The translations under genes were made by a program, and so were the position numbers. Shown piece after piece: positions 25,224-34,001 of a stretch of DNA of 64,000 nucleotides. This stretch comes from Paractinoplanes maris (GTDB lineage Bacteria; Actinomycetota; Actinomycetes; Mycobacteriales; Micromonosporaceae). The stretch lies in contig NZ_JALPVL010000002.1 in the NCBI RefSeq assembly GCF_023544465.1, forward strand, positions 248,001 to 312,000, written 5' to 3'. Position 1 is the first letter of the stretch. Each line of letters opens with the position of its first letter. The notes below the pieces were generated by a model. That model was not told the DNA's origin. It worked only from the letters and a program-made list of their open reading frames with translations, and made no database searches.

Positions 25224-26756
25224 CTACTCCGCGACCGGCGGCGGCGAACCCGCGGAGCCCCGCCGATGCAACGGATGACCGAAGAACGCGCCGCTCGGCG
25301 CCGGGGCGGGCACGGGCACGGGCCGCGTCGGTGGACGTTGCAGCATGCTGAGAAACCCGGTGAGCAGCGCTTCGCGCAGGGCCGGCGGGGCCACGTCGAG
25401 CAGCGAGTTGACCGCGGCCATGCGCGTGAAGTCGCCGCTGCCCAGCCCCAGGCCCTCGGCCAGACCGGCGATCAGCTCGGGAGTCACCATCTCGGGCGTG
25501 AGCACGGCCGCCGCTTCCAGCAGCGGCGCCGGGATGCCGGCCGGGCCGGCGGCCCGAGCGGCGGCCACCGCGGCCGCGAGATCGGGTCCGAAGTCGGCGG
25601 CGGTCGAGGCCACCGCGGCGGTCACCGTCAGGTGAATGGTGGCCGGCATCTCCGCATACGACATCTGGGGCTGGGTGTGCCAGCCGCGTGCGGCCAGCTC
25701 GTCGGCCAGCACGAAAAGATCAACCCCCTCGGAGGCGAGGCAGACCACGCTGGTCTCGGGCGGGGCGAACAACCGCACACCGTCGGTCTCCCGCACGGCG
25801 TCGGCGAGAACGGACACCGCCTCGCGCGTGCGGGCGGCCAGGTCGAGATAGCCCGCGTCACCGATGTGCCGCAGGGTGGCCAGGGCGGCGGCGATCGGGC
25901 CGCCGGACCGGGTGGACGAGATGATCGGGTTGATCATCGTGTAGCCCGGCCAGCCGGCGTAGGCGAAGTATTGCGGGAGGCGCAGTGCCTCGTCGCGGTG
26001 CAGCAGGACCGAGACACCCTTGGGCGCATACGCGTATTTGTGCAGGTCGACCGAGATGCTGGTGACCCCGGGCACGGAGAAGTCGAACGCCGGCAGATCG
26101 GCACCGAGGCGGCGCAGATAGGGCAGGACCCAGCCGCCGAAACAGGCGTCGACGTGGAACCGCACGCCCCGCTCGGCGGCCGCCGCCGCGATCTCGGCGA
26201 TCGGGTCGACGACACCGTGGGCATAGGAGGGCGCGGACGCCGCCACCAGCACGGTGTCGGGACCGATCGCCGCGGCCATGGCGGCCGGGTCGGCGCGCAG
26301 GTCGGTCCCGACCGGCACCACGTCGAGCGCGACGCGCAGATAGTGCGCGGCCTTGGCGAACGCGGCATGGGCGGTCGCCGGGATCGCCAGCCGTGGGGTG
26401 AGCAGCTCGGGCCGCGAGTCGCGGGCCGCCTTCACCGCCAGGATCAGCGACTCGGTGCCGCCGCTGGTGACGCTGCCGACCGTGCCGTCGTCGCCCCCGA
26501 GCAGACCGGCCGCGGCGCCGACCACGGCATTTTCCATCGCCAGCAGCGACGGGAAAGCGGTCGGGTCGAGGCCGTTGACATGTGCGGAGATCGCATAGGC
26601 AGCCCGGGCCAGCTCGTCGAGACCGTCGAGCGCGGGGTCGTAGACATAGGCGAACAGCCGGCCGCCGTGGGTCGGCAGATCAGCGGCCCGCAGCTCACGC
26701 AGCTCGGCAAGGATCTGATCACCCGGAACGCCCTGTGCGGGCAGTGCCTCGAACAT
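25224..26756 (-). CDS. PLP-dependent decarboxylase/lyase (sphingosine-phosphate-lyase-like)
   Basis: The 510-residue protein starts at ATG 26756. The fold-type I core is clear: phosphate-binding GSVTSGGTESLILAVKAARD near residue 95, the cofactor aspartate in FHVDACFGGWVLP near 200, and the PLP lysine in SVDLHKYAYAPKG near 235. This pattern is closest to the group II decarboxylase/sphingosine-1-phosphate lyase branch. The last 60 residues are Pro-rich. The substrate is not known; an amino acid or phospho-amino-alcohol is possible. The nuoB gene begins 9 bases after its stop. Confidence 0.87.
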   Translation of the reverse strand: MFEALPAQGVPGDQILAELRELRAADLPTHGGRLFAYVYDPALDGLDELARAAYAISAHVNGLDPTAFPSLLAMENAVVGAAAGLLGGDDGTVGSVTSGGTESLILAVKAARDSRPELLTPRLAIPATAHAAFAKAAHYLRVALDVVPVGTDLRADPAAMAAAIGPDTVLVAASAPSYAHGVVDPIAEIAAAAAERGVRFHVDACFGGWVLPYLRRLGADLPAFDFSVPGVTSISVDLHKYAYAPKGVSVLLHRDEALRLPQYFAYAGWPGYTMINPIISSTRSGGPIAAALATLRHIGDAGYLDLAARTREAVSVLADAVRETDGVRLFAPPETSVVCLASEGVDLFVLADELAARGWHTQPQMSYAEMPATIHLTVTAAVASTAADFGPDLAAAVAAARAAGPAGIPAPLLEAAAVLTPEMVTPELIAGLAEGLGLGSGDFTRMAAVNSLLDVAPPALREALLTGFLSMLQRPPTRPVPVPAPAPSGAFFGHPLHRRGSAGSPPPVAE

Positions 26757-26879
26757 GGCGAGAACGCTAGCCGACCTTGCCGATGGCGATAACCGACTTC
26801 GGTCGGGGGTCGGCACCCGACGAAAGTACGGGTGGTGCGGCCCCGCCGAAAGTACTGGGCCCGGGCAGTACCGAAGGCG

Positions 26880-28208
26880 CTATCGGGTCACGTCGCGGTA
26901 GGCGCGTAATAGAACGACCGCGGCGCCGACCAGCACGGCCGGCAGGACGGTGAAGCCGAGCAGCACGCCGAGCCGCGCGGTGTCGTCCTGGGTGGCGGCC
27001 TCGCCGGTCGACGACGAGACATATCCGAAGATCTGGAGGACCAATGCGTAAAGACCGGGACCGAGCGCCAGCCCGAGGGTCTCCCCCGCCGTCCACAGCC
27101 CGGTGAAGACGCCGGCCTGGCGGCGGCCCGTGCGTGCGGTGTCGTAGGCGATGCAGTCCGGGAGCATCGCCATCGCGAAGACCTGCTGGCCGGCGTAGCC
27201 GACGCCGATCACCGCCACCAGCAGATAGACACCCACCGGGGGCAGGGCCGGCGCGGTCAGCAGGGCCAGGGCGCCGGCCGCGAAGAGCAGCGAGCCGACG
27301 GCCAGCGAGCGGGGCTTGCCGAGCCGATGACCGGCCCGGCTCCACAGCGGCATGACCAGCAGGGCCGGCCCGACGAAGGCCGCGAACAGGAAGGTGGCGC
27401 CCGACTCGCGTCGCACGACGTGGTCGGCGAAGTACTGCACGCCGGCCAGCATCGTGCCGATGCCGACCGCCTGAACGATCCAGAGGAGAAGCAATGCCCG
27501 GAACGGACCGTTGGCCGCCGCGACTCGCAACTGCGTCCGCAGGTCGGGCTCCACCGCCTCGACCGAGCGGGAGTCGGCCGACCGGGTGCCGAAATAGACA
27601 CCGAGCGTGCCCACCACGATGAGTGCCCCGACAAAGACGCCGGCCCACCGGTGACCGGTGATACCGCCGCCGGTCTGCTCGACGACGAGGGGGGCCAGGG
27701 CACCGGAGACGAGGATGGCGAGCGCCAGCACGGCCACGCGCCAGGTCATCAGACGGGTGCGCTCGGCGTAGCCGTCGGTCAGCTCGGCCGGCATGGCGAC
27801 GTAGGGCACCTGGAAGAAGGCATACGCGGTGGCGGCGGCGAGAAAGGCGAAGGCGACGTACGCTCCGGCGGCGGCACCGCTGCGGGCCGGCCCGGCGAAG
27901 ATCGCGGCGAAGAGCACGGCGAGCAGCAGACCGGCGACCAGCAGGAAGGGCCGCCGATCGCCGCGACGGTCGGAGATCCGGCCGGCGACCGGGTTGACGA
28001 GCACGTCCCACGCCTTCGGCAGCAGCACGAGGAGGCCCGCCACGCCCGCCGCCACACCTAACGTATCGGTCAGATAGGGCAGGAGAAGGAGACCCGGAAC
28101 AGTGCCGAAGGCGCCCGTGACCAGCGAACCCAGCGAATATCCCGCCAAAGTACGACGTGGCAGTGCGGCCACTTCGCGTACTTCGGGAGTGGGATCAGCG
28201 GTCGTCAT
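26880..28208 (-). CDS. MFS transporter, GPH (sugar:cation symporter) type
   Basis: The 442-residue protein starts at ATG 28208 and has 12 hydrophobic helices. Segments LLPKAWDVLVNPVAGRISDR near residue 50 and YAFFQVPYVAMPAELT near 105 match the glycoside-pentoside-hexuronide symporter family. These import sugars or related solutes with H+ or Na+. It is divergent from the gamma-glutamyltransferase gene, with about 50 bases between starts. There is no adjacent catabolic gene to suggest the substrate. Confidence 0.86.
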   Translation of the reverse strand: MTTADPTPEVREVAALPRRTLAGYSLGSLVTGAFGTVPGLLLLPYLTDTLGVAAGVAGLLVLLPKAWDVLVNPVAGRISDRRGDRRPFLLVAGLLLAVLFAAIFAGPARSGAAAGAYVAFAFLAAATAYAFFQVPYVAMPAELTDGYAERTRLMTWRVAVLALAILVSGALAPLVVEQTGGGITGHRWAGVFVGALIVVGTLGVYFGTRSADSRSVEAVEPDLRTQLRVAAANGPFRALLLLWIVQAVGIGTMLAGVQYFADHVVRRESGATFLFAAFVGPALLVMPLWSRAGHRLGKPRSLAVGSLLFAAGALALLTAPALPPVGVYLLVAVIGVGYAGQQVFAMAMLPDCIAYDTARTGRRQAGVFTGLWTAGETLGLALGPGLYALVLQIFGYVSSSTGEAATQDDTARLGVLLGFTVLPAVLVGAAVVLLRAYRDVTR

Positions 28209-28257
28209 GAACGCGGATGGTAACCATGACCATGCGATGGCGCCTACGCTTCGCCAG

Positions 28258-29649
28258 ATGAAAAAGGTTGCGGCCGGGGTCGCCGCCAGCCACCCGGCCA
28301 CGGCGGCGGCGGGGCTGCGGGTTCTGCGGGACGGGGGCACGGCGGCCGACGCCGCTGTCGCGGCGGTGCTGGCGTGCTGCGCCGCCGAGACGATCTACAC
28401 CGGACTCGGCGGTGGCGGCTTCGCCACGTACTTCGAAGCGGCCACCGGCCAGGCCACCTGCCTCGACTTCTTCGTCTCGGTGCCGGGCACCGACGGTGAC
28501 CTCGAGGCCGGGCCCATGGTGGCGGTCGACGTCTTCTTCGGCGGGATGCCGCAGGTGTATTCGATCGGCGGGGCCAGCGTCGCGGTCCCCGGTGTGCCGG
28601 CCGGCTGTGGCGAGGTGCATCAGCGCTGGGGGCGGTTGCCGTGGGCCGAGGTGGTCCAGCCGGCCATCGAGCTCGCGATCAGCGGGGTGCCGGTGCCGGC
28701 GGCGCACGCACAGACCCTCGACTCGTGCGCCCCGGCGCTGGCCTGGGGTGAGGGCGCCGCGGTCTACACCCCGAACGGCCGCCGGCTGCAGACCGGCGAC
28801 CTGCTGTTCCACGATGGACTGGGGGCCGCGATGACCACGCTGGCCGAGGCCGGGCCCGAGGTCTTCTACACCGGGGAGTACGCCGCGATCATGGTCGACG
28901 CAGTCCGAGCGGGCGGCGGCTGTCTCGGCCCGCGCGACCTGGCCGGCTACCGGGTGCTGGAGACCCCGGTCGACCACGCGACGCTGGCCGGGCACCGGGT
29001 GCTCGCGCGTCATGACCTGAACCGCACGGTGGACACGATCGCCGGGCTGCCCGGCGAGCTGGCCCGGCCGGGCCGAGCGGTCGCCGTCGCCGAGGCGCTG
29101 CGCGATCAGGGCCGGCAGAGGATCGGCGACACCACCAACGTCTCGGTGGTGGACGCCGACGGCAACGCCTGCGTGATCACCACGACGCTCGGGTTGGGCT
29201 CCGGGGTCTGGCTGCCCGGGCTCGGCATCAACCTGAACTCGATGCTCGGCGAGGGTGAGCTGCTGACCGACGATCTGGTGCCGGGCCGGCGGATGTCGTC
29301 GAACATGTGCCCGCTCGTGGTGATCGACCCGGAGGGCGGGCTCGCCGTGGCGGCGGGGTCGGCGGGTGCGAGCCGGATCCGGACGGCCCTGATCGACACG
29401 CTGCTCGGTGTGCTGGTCGACGGGGCCGACATGACCGAGGCGATCGGACGGCCGCGCTTCCACGTGGTCGACGACACTGTGCACGCCGAGCCCGGCTTTC
29501 CCCGCGACGAGCTGGGCGCGCTGGCCGCCGCCGGCTGGCGGATCAATCAGTGGCCGGAGCTCAATCACTACTTCGGTGGCGTCACCGCGGTCGGCCAGGC
29601 CGGCGCCTCGGGCGATCCCCGCCGCGCCGGCGTCGGCCTGCTCCTTTGA
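28258..29649 (+). CDS. Gamma-glutamyltransferase family protein
   Basis: The protein has 463 residues from ATG 28258; in-frame ATGs also occur at 28207 and 28234. The start resembles AAGVAASHPATAAAGLRVL of gamma-glutamyltransferases. The autocleavage and catalytic threonine lies in DTTNVSVVDADGNACVITTT. The family usually reads TTH here, so histidine is replaced by asparagine. The later PGRRMSSNMCPLVV loop is conserved. No signal peptide is seen, and the protein is about 100 residues shorter than typical periplasmic enzymes, so it belongs to the short actinobacterial branch. It may transfer or hydrolyse gamma-glutamyl groups in the cytoplasm. Confidence 0.88.
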   Translation: MKKVAAGVAASHPATAAAGLRVLRDGGTAADAAVAAVLACCAAETIYTGLGGGGFATYFEAATGQATCLDFFVSVPGTDGDLEAGPMVAVDVFFGGMPQVYSIGGASVAVPGVPAGCGEVHQRWGRLPWAEVVQPAIELAISGVPVPAAHAQTLDSCAPALAWGEGAAVYTPNGRRLQTGDLLFHDGLGAAMTTLAEAGPEVFYTGEYAAIMVDAVRAGGGCLGPRDLAGYRVLETPVDHATLAGHRVLARHDLNRTVDTIAGLPGELARPGRAVAVAEALRDQGRQRIGDTTNVSVVDADGNACVITTTLGLGSGVWLPGLGINLNSMLGEGELLTDDLVPGRRMSSNMCPLVVIDPEGGLAVAAGSAGASRIRTALIDTLLGVLVDGADMTEAIGRPRFHVVDDTVHAEPGFPRDELGALAAAGWRINQWPELNHYFGGVTAVGQAGASGDPRRAGVGLLL

Positions 29650-29705
29650 GGCACCCACGAGTCGGTCACCCACGAGGCCGCGCGTCGGTCACCCGGAGGC
29701 CGCAA

Positions 29706-29849
29706 GGTCGCGGGGTCGCGGGGTCGCGAGGTCGCGGGGTCGCGAGGTCGCGGGGTCGCGGGGTCGCGGGGTCGCGGGGTCGCGGGGTCGCGGGGTCGCG
29801 GGGTCGCGGGGTCGCGGGGTCGCGAGGTCGCGGGGTCGCGAGGTCGCGA
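29706..29849. repeat. Eighteen in-phase copies of an 8-bp unit (GGTCGCGG)
   Basis: Units of GGTCGCGG or GGTCGCGA follow each other without any phase change from 29706 to 29849. A decayed copy GGTCGTGA follows. The array lies between the convergent gamma-glutamyltransferase and epimerase-like genes and ends 17 bases before the latter's stop codon. Translating it gives only low-complexity peptides in all frames. Confidence 0.95.
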
Positions 29850-29866
29850 GGTCGTGACGCCGTGGG

Positions 29867-30796
29867 TCACATCGTGCGGGCGGCGATGGCCTTGGCGTCG
29901 TCGGCGGTCTCGCGGATGCCCACCTCGATCGGGGTGGGGCGCAGGCCGAAAGTGCGCTCGGTGTGCGAGCTGTCGAGGCGGAACGGCGCGTAGAACTGGT
30001 AGTCCATCTCGGCCAGCTCGCGGGACATCGGATGCACGAGCCCGGCCGTCCGCATCACGAAGCGCGGCAGCTTGTGAATTGTCAGCTTCGGCTTGCCGAC
30101 CAGCTCGCAGTAGCGGTCGGCCAGCGTGCGGATGCTGATCGCCGGGACCGTCGGGGTGTGCCAGGCCTGGCCCCAGGCGCGCTCGTCGTGGGCCAGCGTG
30201 ACCATGGTGCGAGCCTGGTCACCGGTGTAGGTGAAGCTGTGCGGCAGGTCAGGGTCACCCGGGGCCCAGGCGGCGCGACCGCTGGTGATCGCGGGCAGCA
30301 GCACGGACGAGAAGACGCCGACCGCGCCCGCGCCGATGTAGTCGGAGCCGCGCACCTCGACCGTGCGCAGGCCGCTGGCCAACGCGTCCTGCCACATCTT
30401 GATGCGCACCTGACCCTTGCGGCCGACGGCGGCCATCGGGCTCTGCTCGGTCATGCGGCCATCGGCCCGCGGTCCGTAGACGTAGAGGTTCCCGGTGAGC
30501 ACGTAGACCGCGCCGGCGGCCTTGGCGGCGGCAATCATCGCGTCGTTCAGCGGGAACCAGAGCTTCGTCCAGTCGGTGTACTTCGGGTTGGCGCAGTTGT
30601 AGAGCGTGGCGGCGTCCTGGGTGAGCTCGGTGAGCCGCCGGGCGTCGGAGGCGTCCGCGGCGACCCGCTCGATCAGCGGGTGCGACGGACCACTGCCACT
30701 CCGCGTGATCATGCGGACCTGCTCGCCCCGCTCGGCGTGGAGCTGAGCGATCGAGGAGCCGATCGGGCCGGAGCCGACGACGACATGAACCGACAT
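29867..30796 (-). CDS. NAD-dependent epimerase/dehydratase-like protein
   Basis: The 309-residue protein starts at ATG 30796 behind AGGAGG. The N-terminus has a Rossmann motif VVVGSGPIGSSIAQLHAERG. The segment GNLYVYGPRADG carries the Tyr position of the atypical extended SDR group, but the usual YxxxK is not obvious. It is likely an NAD(P)-binding oxidoreductase or a regulator-like NmrA relative. It is divergent from a TetR gene, and the gap contains two matching inverted repeats, so it is probably the TetR target. Confidence 0.85.
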   Translation of the reverse strand: MSVHVVVGSGPIGSSIAQLHAERGEQVRMITRSGSGPSHPLIERVAADASDARRLTELTQDAATLYNCANPKYTDWTKLWFPLNDAMIAAAKAAGAVYVLTGNLYVYGPRADGRMTEQSPMAAVGRKGQVRIKMWQDALASGLRTVEVRGSDYIGAGAVGVFSSVLLPAITSGRAAWAPGDPDLPHSFTYTGDQARTMVTLAHDERAWGQAWHTPTVPAISIRTLADRYCELVGKPKLTIHKLPRFVMRTAGLVHPMSRELAEMDYQFYAPFRLDSSHTERTFGLRPTPIEVGIRETADDAKAIAARTM

Positions 30797-30811
30797 TGCT
30801 GTCCTCCTTTG

Positions 30812-30824
30812 TGAGCACCGCTCT
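30812..30824. promoter_or_regulatory. TetR operator copy 1
   Basis: Read on the minus strand the site is AGAGCGGTGCTCA. It differs at two positions from the perfect site at 30865-30877 and lies 16 bases before the epimerase-like start. Binding here would block that gene's ribosome binding or early transcription region. Confidence 0.6.
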
Positions 30825-30864
30825 CTATCTAGAGCAACGATTACACGATGCTCGGCGAAAAGCA

Positions 30865-30877
30865 AGAGCAGTGCTCT
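30865..30877. promoter_or_regulatory. TetR operator copy 2
   Basis: AGAGCA-G-TGCTCT is a perfect inverted repeat with 6-base arms, 22 bases upstream of the TetR start. Its centre is 53 bases (about five helical turns) from the centre of the first copy. Further AGAGCA and CTCTA/TAGAG half-sites lie between them (30823-30836), which suggests cooperative or overlapping binding. Confidence 0.65.
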
Positions 30878-30898
30878 CGCTATGGCACACTGGCCTCC

Positions 30899-31666
30899 AT
30901 GAGCGCCTCAGGAGTGCGGGCCCGCGTCCGGGCCGAGATGACTGAAGAGATCAAGACCGTGGCTCGCCGGCACCTCGCCACCGACGGGGCCAACCTGTCG
31001 CTACGCGCGGTCGCCCGGGACCTGGGCATGGCCTCGTCGGCCGTCTACCGCTACTTCGCGAGCCGCGACGAACTGCTGACCGCGATGATCATTGACGCCT
31101 ACAACTCCCTGGGCGCAGCGGCCGAGGCGGCCGCCGGCCAGACCGCGGCAGGCCAAGATGCGGCGAGCCCGGCCGGTGCGGGGCACGCTGCCGGTGCGGG
31201 GCGGGCTGCCGGTGCGGGGCGGGCTGCCGGTCGGACCGGGCTCGAGCGTTTTCTGGCCACGACCCATGCCGCTCGGGATTGGGCGCTGGCCGACCCGCAT
31301 CAGTGGGCCTTGATCTACGGAAGCCCGGTGCCGGGCTACGAGGCGCCCGAGGACACGGTCGGGCCGGCCACGCGGGTGGTCCTGCTGATCGCGGCGGTGG
31401 TGCGGGACGCGTACGGCAATGGCGAGATCGACGACCGGGAGCCGATCACCGGGCGGTACGCCGAGGAACTGGCCGCCGTCGGCGAGAAGTTCACTCCCGG
31501 TGCGCCGCCGCGGCTGGTCGGGACGGCCATGTCGGCCTTCATCCACATGAGTGGTGCGATCAGCGCCGAGCTGTTCGGCCAGCTCAGAAACTCGGTCGAC
31601 GACGACCGGCGCGGCTTTTTCGAGTTCCAGATGCGCGGCGCCGCGCATCTGATCGGCCTGCGCTGA
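30899..31666 (+). CDS. TetR family transcriptional regulator
   Basis: The 255-residue protein starts at ATG 30899. The helix-turn-helix is clear: LSLRAVARDLGMASSAVYRYFASRDELLTA is the classic TetR recognition region around residues 35-65. A C-terminal TetR ligand domain of the WHG-type follows. Between them lies an Ala/Gly/Arg-rich insert (residues 80-112) encoded by an 18-bp in-frame repeat. It is divergent from the epimerase-like gene, and two inverted repeats occupy the shared promoter, so autoregulation plus repression of that gene is likely. Confidence 0.92.
   Translation: MSASGVRARVRAEMTEEIKTVARRHLATDGANLSLRAVARDLGMASSAVYRYFASRDELLTAMIIDAYNSLGAAAEAAAGQTAAGQDAASPAGAGHAAGAGRAAGAGRAAGRTGLERFLATTHAARDWALADPHQWALIYGSPVPGYEAPEDTVGPATRVVLLIAAVVRDAYGNGEIDDREPITGRYAEELAAVGEKFTPGAPPRLVGTAMSAFIHMSGAISAELFGQLRNSVDDDRRGFFEFQMRGAAHLIGLR
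31172..31225 (+). repeat. In-frame 18-bp repeat within the TetR gene
   Basis: Three successive copies starting GCCGGTGCGGGGC encode AGAGHA, AGAGRA and AGAGRA. They expand a linker between the DNA-binding and ligand domains of the TetR protein and keep the frame open. Confidence 0.85.
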
Positions 31667-31700
31667 TCACGCCGGCGGGGAGAAAGCAGCCGAGGGCCAG

Positions 31701-32504
31701 CTAGATGCGCGCCCGAAGCACATGGCCGCCGGGGGTATCGGGCGGGACGTCGTGGCGGTCGAAGTAGGTCGACGCCAGCTGGGACGGGCCTTGATCCTCG
31801 ACTTCGGTGAAGCCCAGGGCGGTCAGCTGGGCGGCGATCTCGTCCGGCTCGAAATACGTCAGCCAGGGCTCGCCCAGCCGGGCCACCCGGGCGGCCCGGG
31901 CTTCGAGCTGTTCGCGCCGGTCGGGGGCCATGCGGGACGGGGACTGGGCATAGTCGAAGACGACCTCGTTGCCCGGCCGGGACGCGACGGCCCGCAGCGT
32001 CTCACCGAAGCCCTCGAGAGTCAGATAGGGCACCACGCCGAGCCAGAGGAAGAAGGCCGGCCCGTCGAGCTCGAGCCGTCCGGCCAGTGACTCGCGCTCG
32101 AAATCCACGCCGAGGTAGGTCAGCGACGCCGGCACCTCGATGCCCGACTCGGCCAGCCGGACCTGTTTCCAGGCCTGGGTGTCCGGGTGGTCGACCTCGG
32201 TCACCCGCAGGCCGGGGTGAGGGTTGCGGTAGGCGAAGGTGTCGAGGCCCGCGCCGAGAACAACCAGATGACGTACGCCCCGGGTCACCGCAGCGGCGAG
32301 CGCGTCCTCCGCGAAGCGGGTGCGGGCCGCGATGAACACGCGCATCGCCCGGCGCGGCGCATCGGCCAGCAGCTCGTCCTCGGGCAGGCCGAGGATGCGC
32401 ACGGCCAGCGGATCGGTGAAGATCTCGCCGTTCTCGAGGATCTGATGGGCAGCTCGGTAACGGGCCGCGCTCATCGCCGTCCGGCTGGGCTGACCGGCCT
32501 CCAT
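31701..32504 (-). CDS. SAM-dependent methyltransferase, TIGR00027/LCMT-like
   Basis: The 267-residue protein has the TIGR00027 pattern: TAMSAARYRAAHQ near the start, the SAM-binding segment VVLGAGLDTFAYR near residue 85, EVDHPDTQAWK near 105 and WLGVVPYLT near 155. This family is abundant in mycobacteria and other actinobacteria, and substrates are mostly unknown. ATG 32504 overlaps the stop of the upstream alkyltransferase-like gene by 1 base, so the two are coupled. Confidence 0.9.
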   Translation of the reverse strand: MEAGQPSRTAMSAARYRAAHQILENGEIFTDPLAVRILGLPEDELLADAPRRAMRVFIAARTRFAEDALAAAVTRGVRHLVVLGAGLDTFAYRNPHPGLRVTEVDHPDTQAWKQVRLAESGIEVPASLTYLGVDFERESLAGRLELDGPAFFLWLGVVPYLTLEGFGETLRAVASRPGNEVVFDYAQSPSRMAPDRREQLEARAARVARLGEPWLTYFEPDEIAAQLTALGFTEVEDQGPSQLASTYFDRHDVPPDTPGGHVLRARI

Positions 32505-32815
32505 CAGGGCTGCCAGCTCGCTCGGGCCATGTCCACGTGCTCCCCTTTCAGCGGAACGCCCTCCGACATCAGGCGCTGCCGGGCCTCCTGCTCGTGCCCG
32601 GGTGGCATCCGCCCGGAGCTGGTCACCACCCGGTGCCAGGGCACGCCGCCGCCGTGCCGGGCCATGACCGTGCCGACCTGGCGGGCGGAGTTGCGACCCG
32701 AGACGTCGGCCAGGGCGTCGGCGATCGCTCCGTACGACATGACCCGTCCCTCAGGGATCCGCTCCACGAGTGAAAGCACCTCTTCGACGTACTCCTGCGG
32801 TGTCACTCGGGCCAC
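32504..32815 (-). CDS. Alkyltransferase-like (ATL) DNA repair protein
   Basis: The 103-residue protein starts at GTG 32815 and matches the DNA-binding domain of O6-alkylguanine-DNA alkyltransferases. The arginine-finger region RNSARQVGTVMARH is present. The active-site PCHR motif reads PWHR, so cysteine is replaced by tryptophan. This is diagnostic of ATL proteins, which bind O6-alkylguanine and flag it for nucleotide excision repair without transferring the alkyl group. It is coupled to the downstream methyltransferase gene. Confidence 0.92.
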   Translation of the reverse strand: MARVTPQEYVEEVLSLVERIPEGRVMSYGAIADALADVSGRNSARQVGTVMARHGGGVPWHRVVTSSGRMPPGHEQEARQRLMSEGVPLKGEHVDMARASWQP

Positions 32816-32866
32816 GATATGGGATCTCGGCCCGGTTCTGTCGGCCCTCCCGAGCACAATTGGCCG

Positions 32867-33979
32867 GTGCGCGAACTGGTGACCGATGCGCGCCGGATCG
32901 TGGTCAAGGTGGGCTCGTCCTCACTGACCACGGCCTCCGGCGGAATCGACGAGCAGCGTGTCGACGATCTCGTCGACACGCTCGGTGGGCTGGCCGCCGG
33001 TGGACGTGAGGTGGTGCTGGTCTCGAGCGGGGCCATCGCCGCCGGCCTGTCCCCGTTGCATCTGCCGCGCCGGCCGCGCGATCTGGCCACCCAGCAGGCG
33101 GCCGCCTCAGTCGGGCAGGGCCTGCTGATCGGGCGTTACGCGGCCGGTTTCGCGCGTCATGGCCTCACGGTCGGCCAGGTGCTGCTCACGGTGGACGACG
33201 TGACCCGCCGCGCGCACTACCGCAACGCGTACCGGACTCTGCGCAAGCTGCTCGACCTGGGCGCCCTCCCGATCGTGAACGAGAACGACACGGTCGCCAC
33301 CGAGGAGATCCGCTTCGGTGACAACGACCGTCTCGCCGCGCTGGTGGCCGCGCTCGTCCAGGCCGACCTGCTCGTGCTGCTCTCGGACGTCGACGCGCTC
33401 TACACCGGCAGCCCGTCCGACCCCGCGTCCCGTCGGATCGCGTACGTGGGAGACGACTCCGACCTCGAGGGCATCAACATCGCCAAGCCCGGTAAATCCG
33501 GGGTGGGCACGGGTGGCATGGTCACCAAGGTCGAGGCGGCCCGGATAGCCACCGGTTTCGGCATCCCGGTCGTGCTCACCGCCGCTCCCCTGGCCGCCGC
33601 CGCGCTGGCCGGTGACGAGGTCGGCACGTTCTTCAAGGCCGCCGGGAGCCGGCCCACCGCCCGCCTGTTCTGGCTCGCGCATGCGACCTCGCCGCGCGGA
33701 CGGCTGCATCTCGACCCGGGTGCGGTCGCCGCCGTCGTCGCCCGGCGCAAGTCGCTGCTGCCCGCGGGCATCACCGCGGTCGACGGCTCGTTCGCCGCGG
33801 GTGATCCGGTCGACCTGGTCGACGCCGGGTCGGGCGCGCCGGTCGCCCGCGGGCTGGTCAACTACGACGCGGTCGAGCTGCCCGCGCTGCTGGGACGCTC
33901 CACCCCCGAGCTGGCCGCCGCGCTGGGCCCGGGATATGAACGAGAGGTCGTGCACCGCGACGACCTCGTCCTCCTTTAA
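32867..33979 (+). CDS. proB: Glutamate 5-kinase
   Basis: The 370-residue protein starts at GTG 32867 and catalyses the first step of proline synthesis, ATP-dependent phosphorylation of glutamate. The amino acid kinase domain (residues 5-255) shows [35 protein letters not shown] and [14 protein letters not shown]. Residues 275-360 form the C-terminal PUA domain. Length equals the family norm. proA follows after 22 bases on the same strand. The gene is divergent from the ATL gene, with about 50 bases between starts. Confidence 0.96.
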   Translation: MRELVTDARRIVVKVGSSSLTTASGGIDEQRVDDLVDTLGGLAAGGREVVLVSSGAIAAGLSPLHLPRRPRDLATQQAAASVGQGLLIGRYAAGFARHGLTVGQVLLTVDDVTRRAHYRNAYRTLRKLLDLGALPIVNENDTVATEEIRFGDNDRLAALVAALVQADLLVLLSDVDALYTGSPSDPASRRIAYVGDDSDLEGINIAKPGKSGVGTGGMVTKVEAARIATGFGIPVVLTAAPLAAAALAGDEVGTFFKAAGSRPTARLFWLAHATSPRGRLHLDPGAVAAVVARRKSLLPAGITAVDGSFAAGDPVDLVDAGSGAPVARGLVNYDAVELPALLGRSTPELAAALGPGYEREVVHRDDLVLL

Positions 33980-34001
33980 GACCAGACCTCAGGGGTACGC
34001 C

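Noticed and set aside
29706..29849. Open frames through the 8-bp array considered as a repeat protein
   Set aside because: An 8-bp unit gives a 24-bp coding period with Gly/Arg/Ser-only peptides on both strands, no ribosome site and no neighbouring support.
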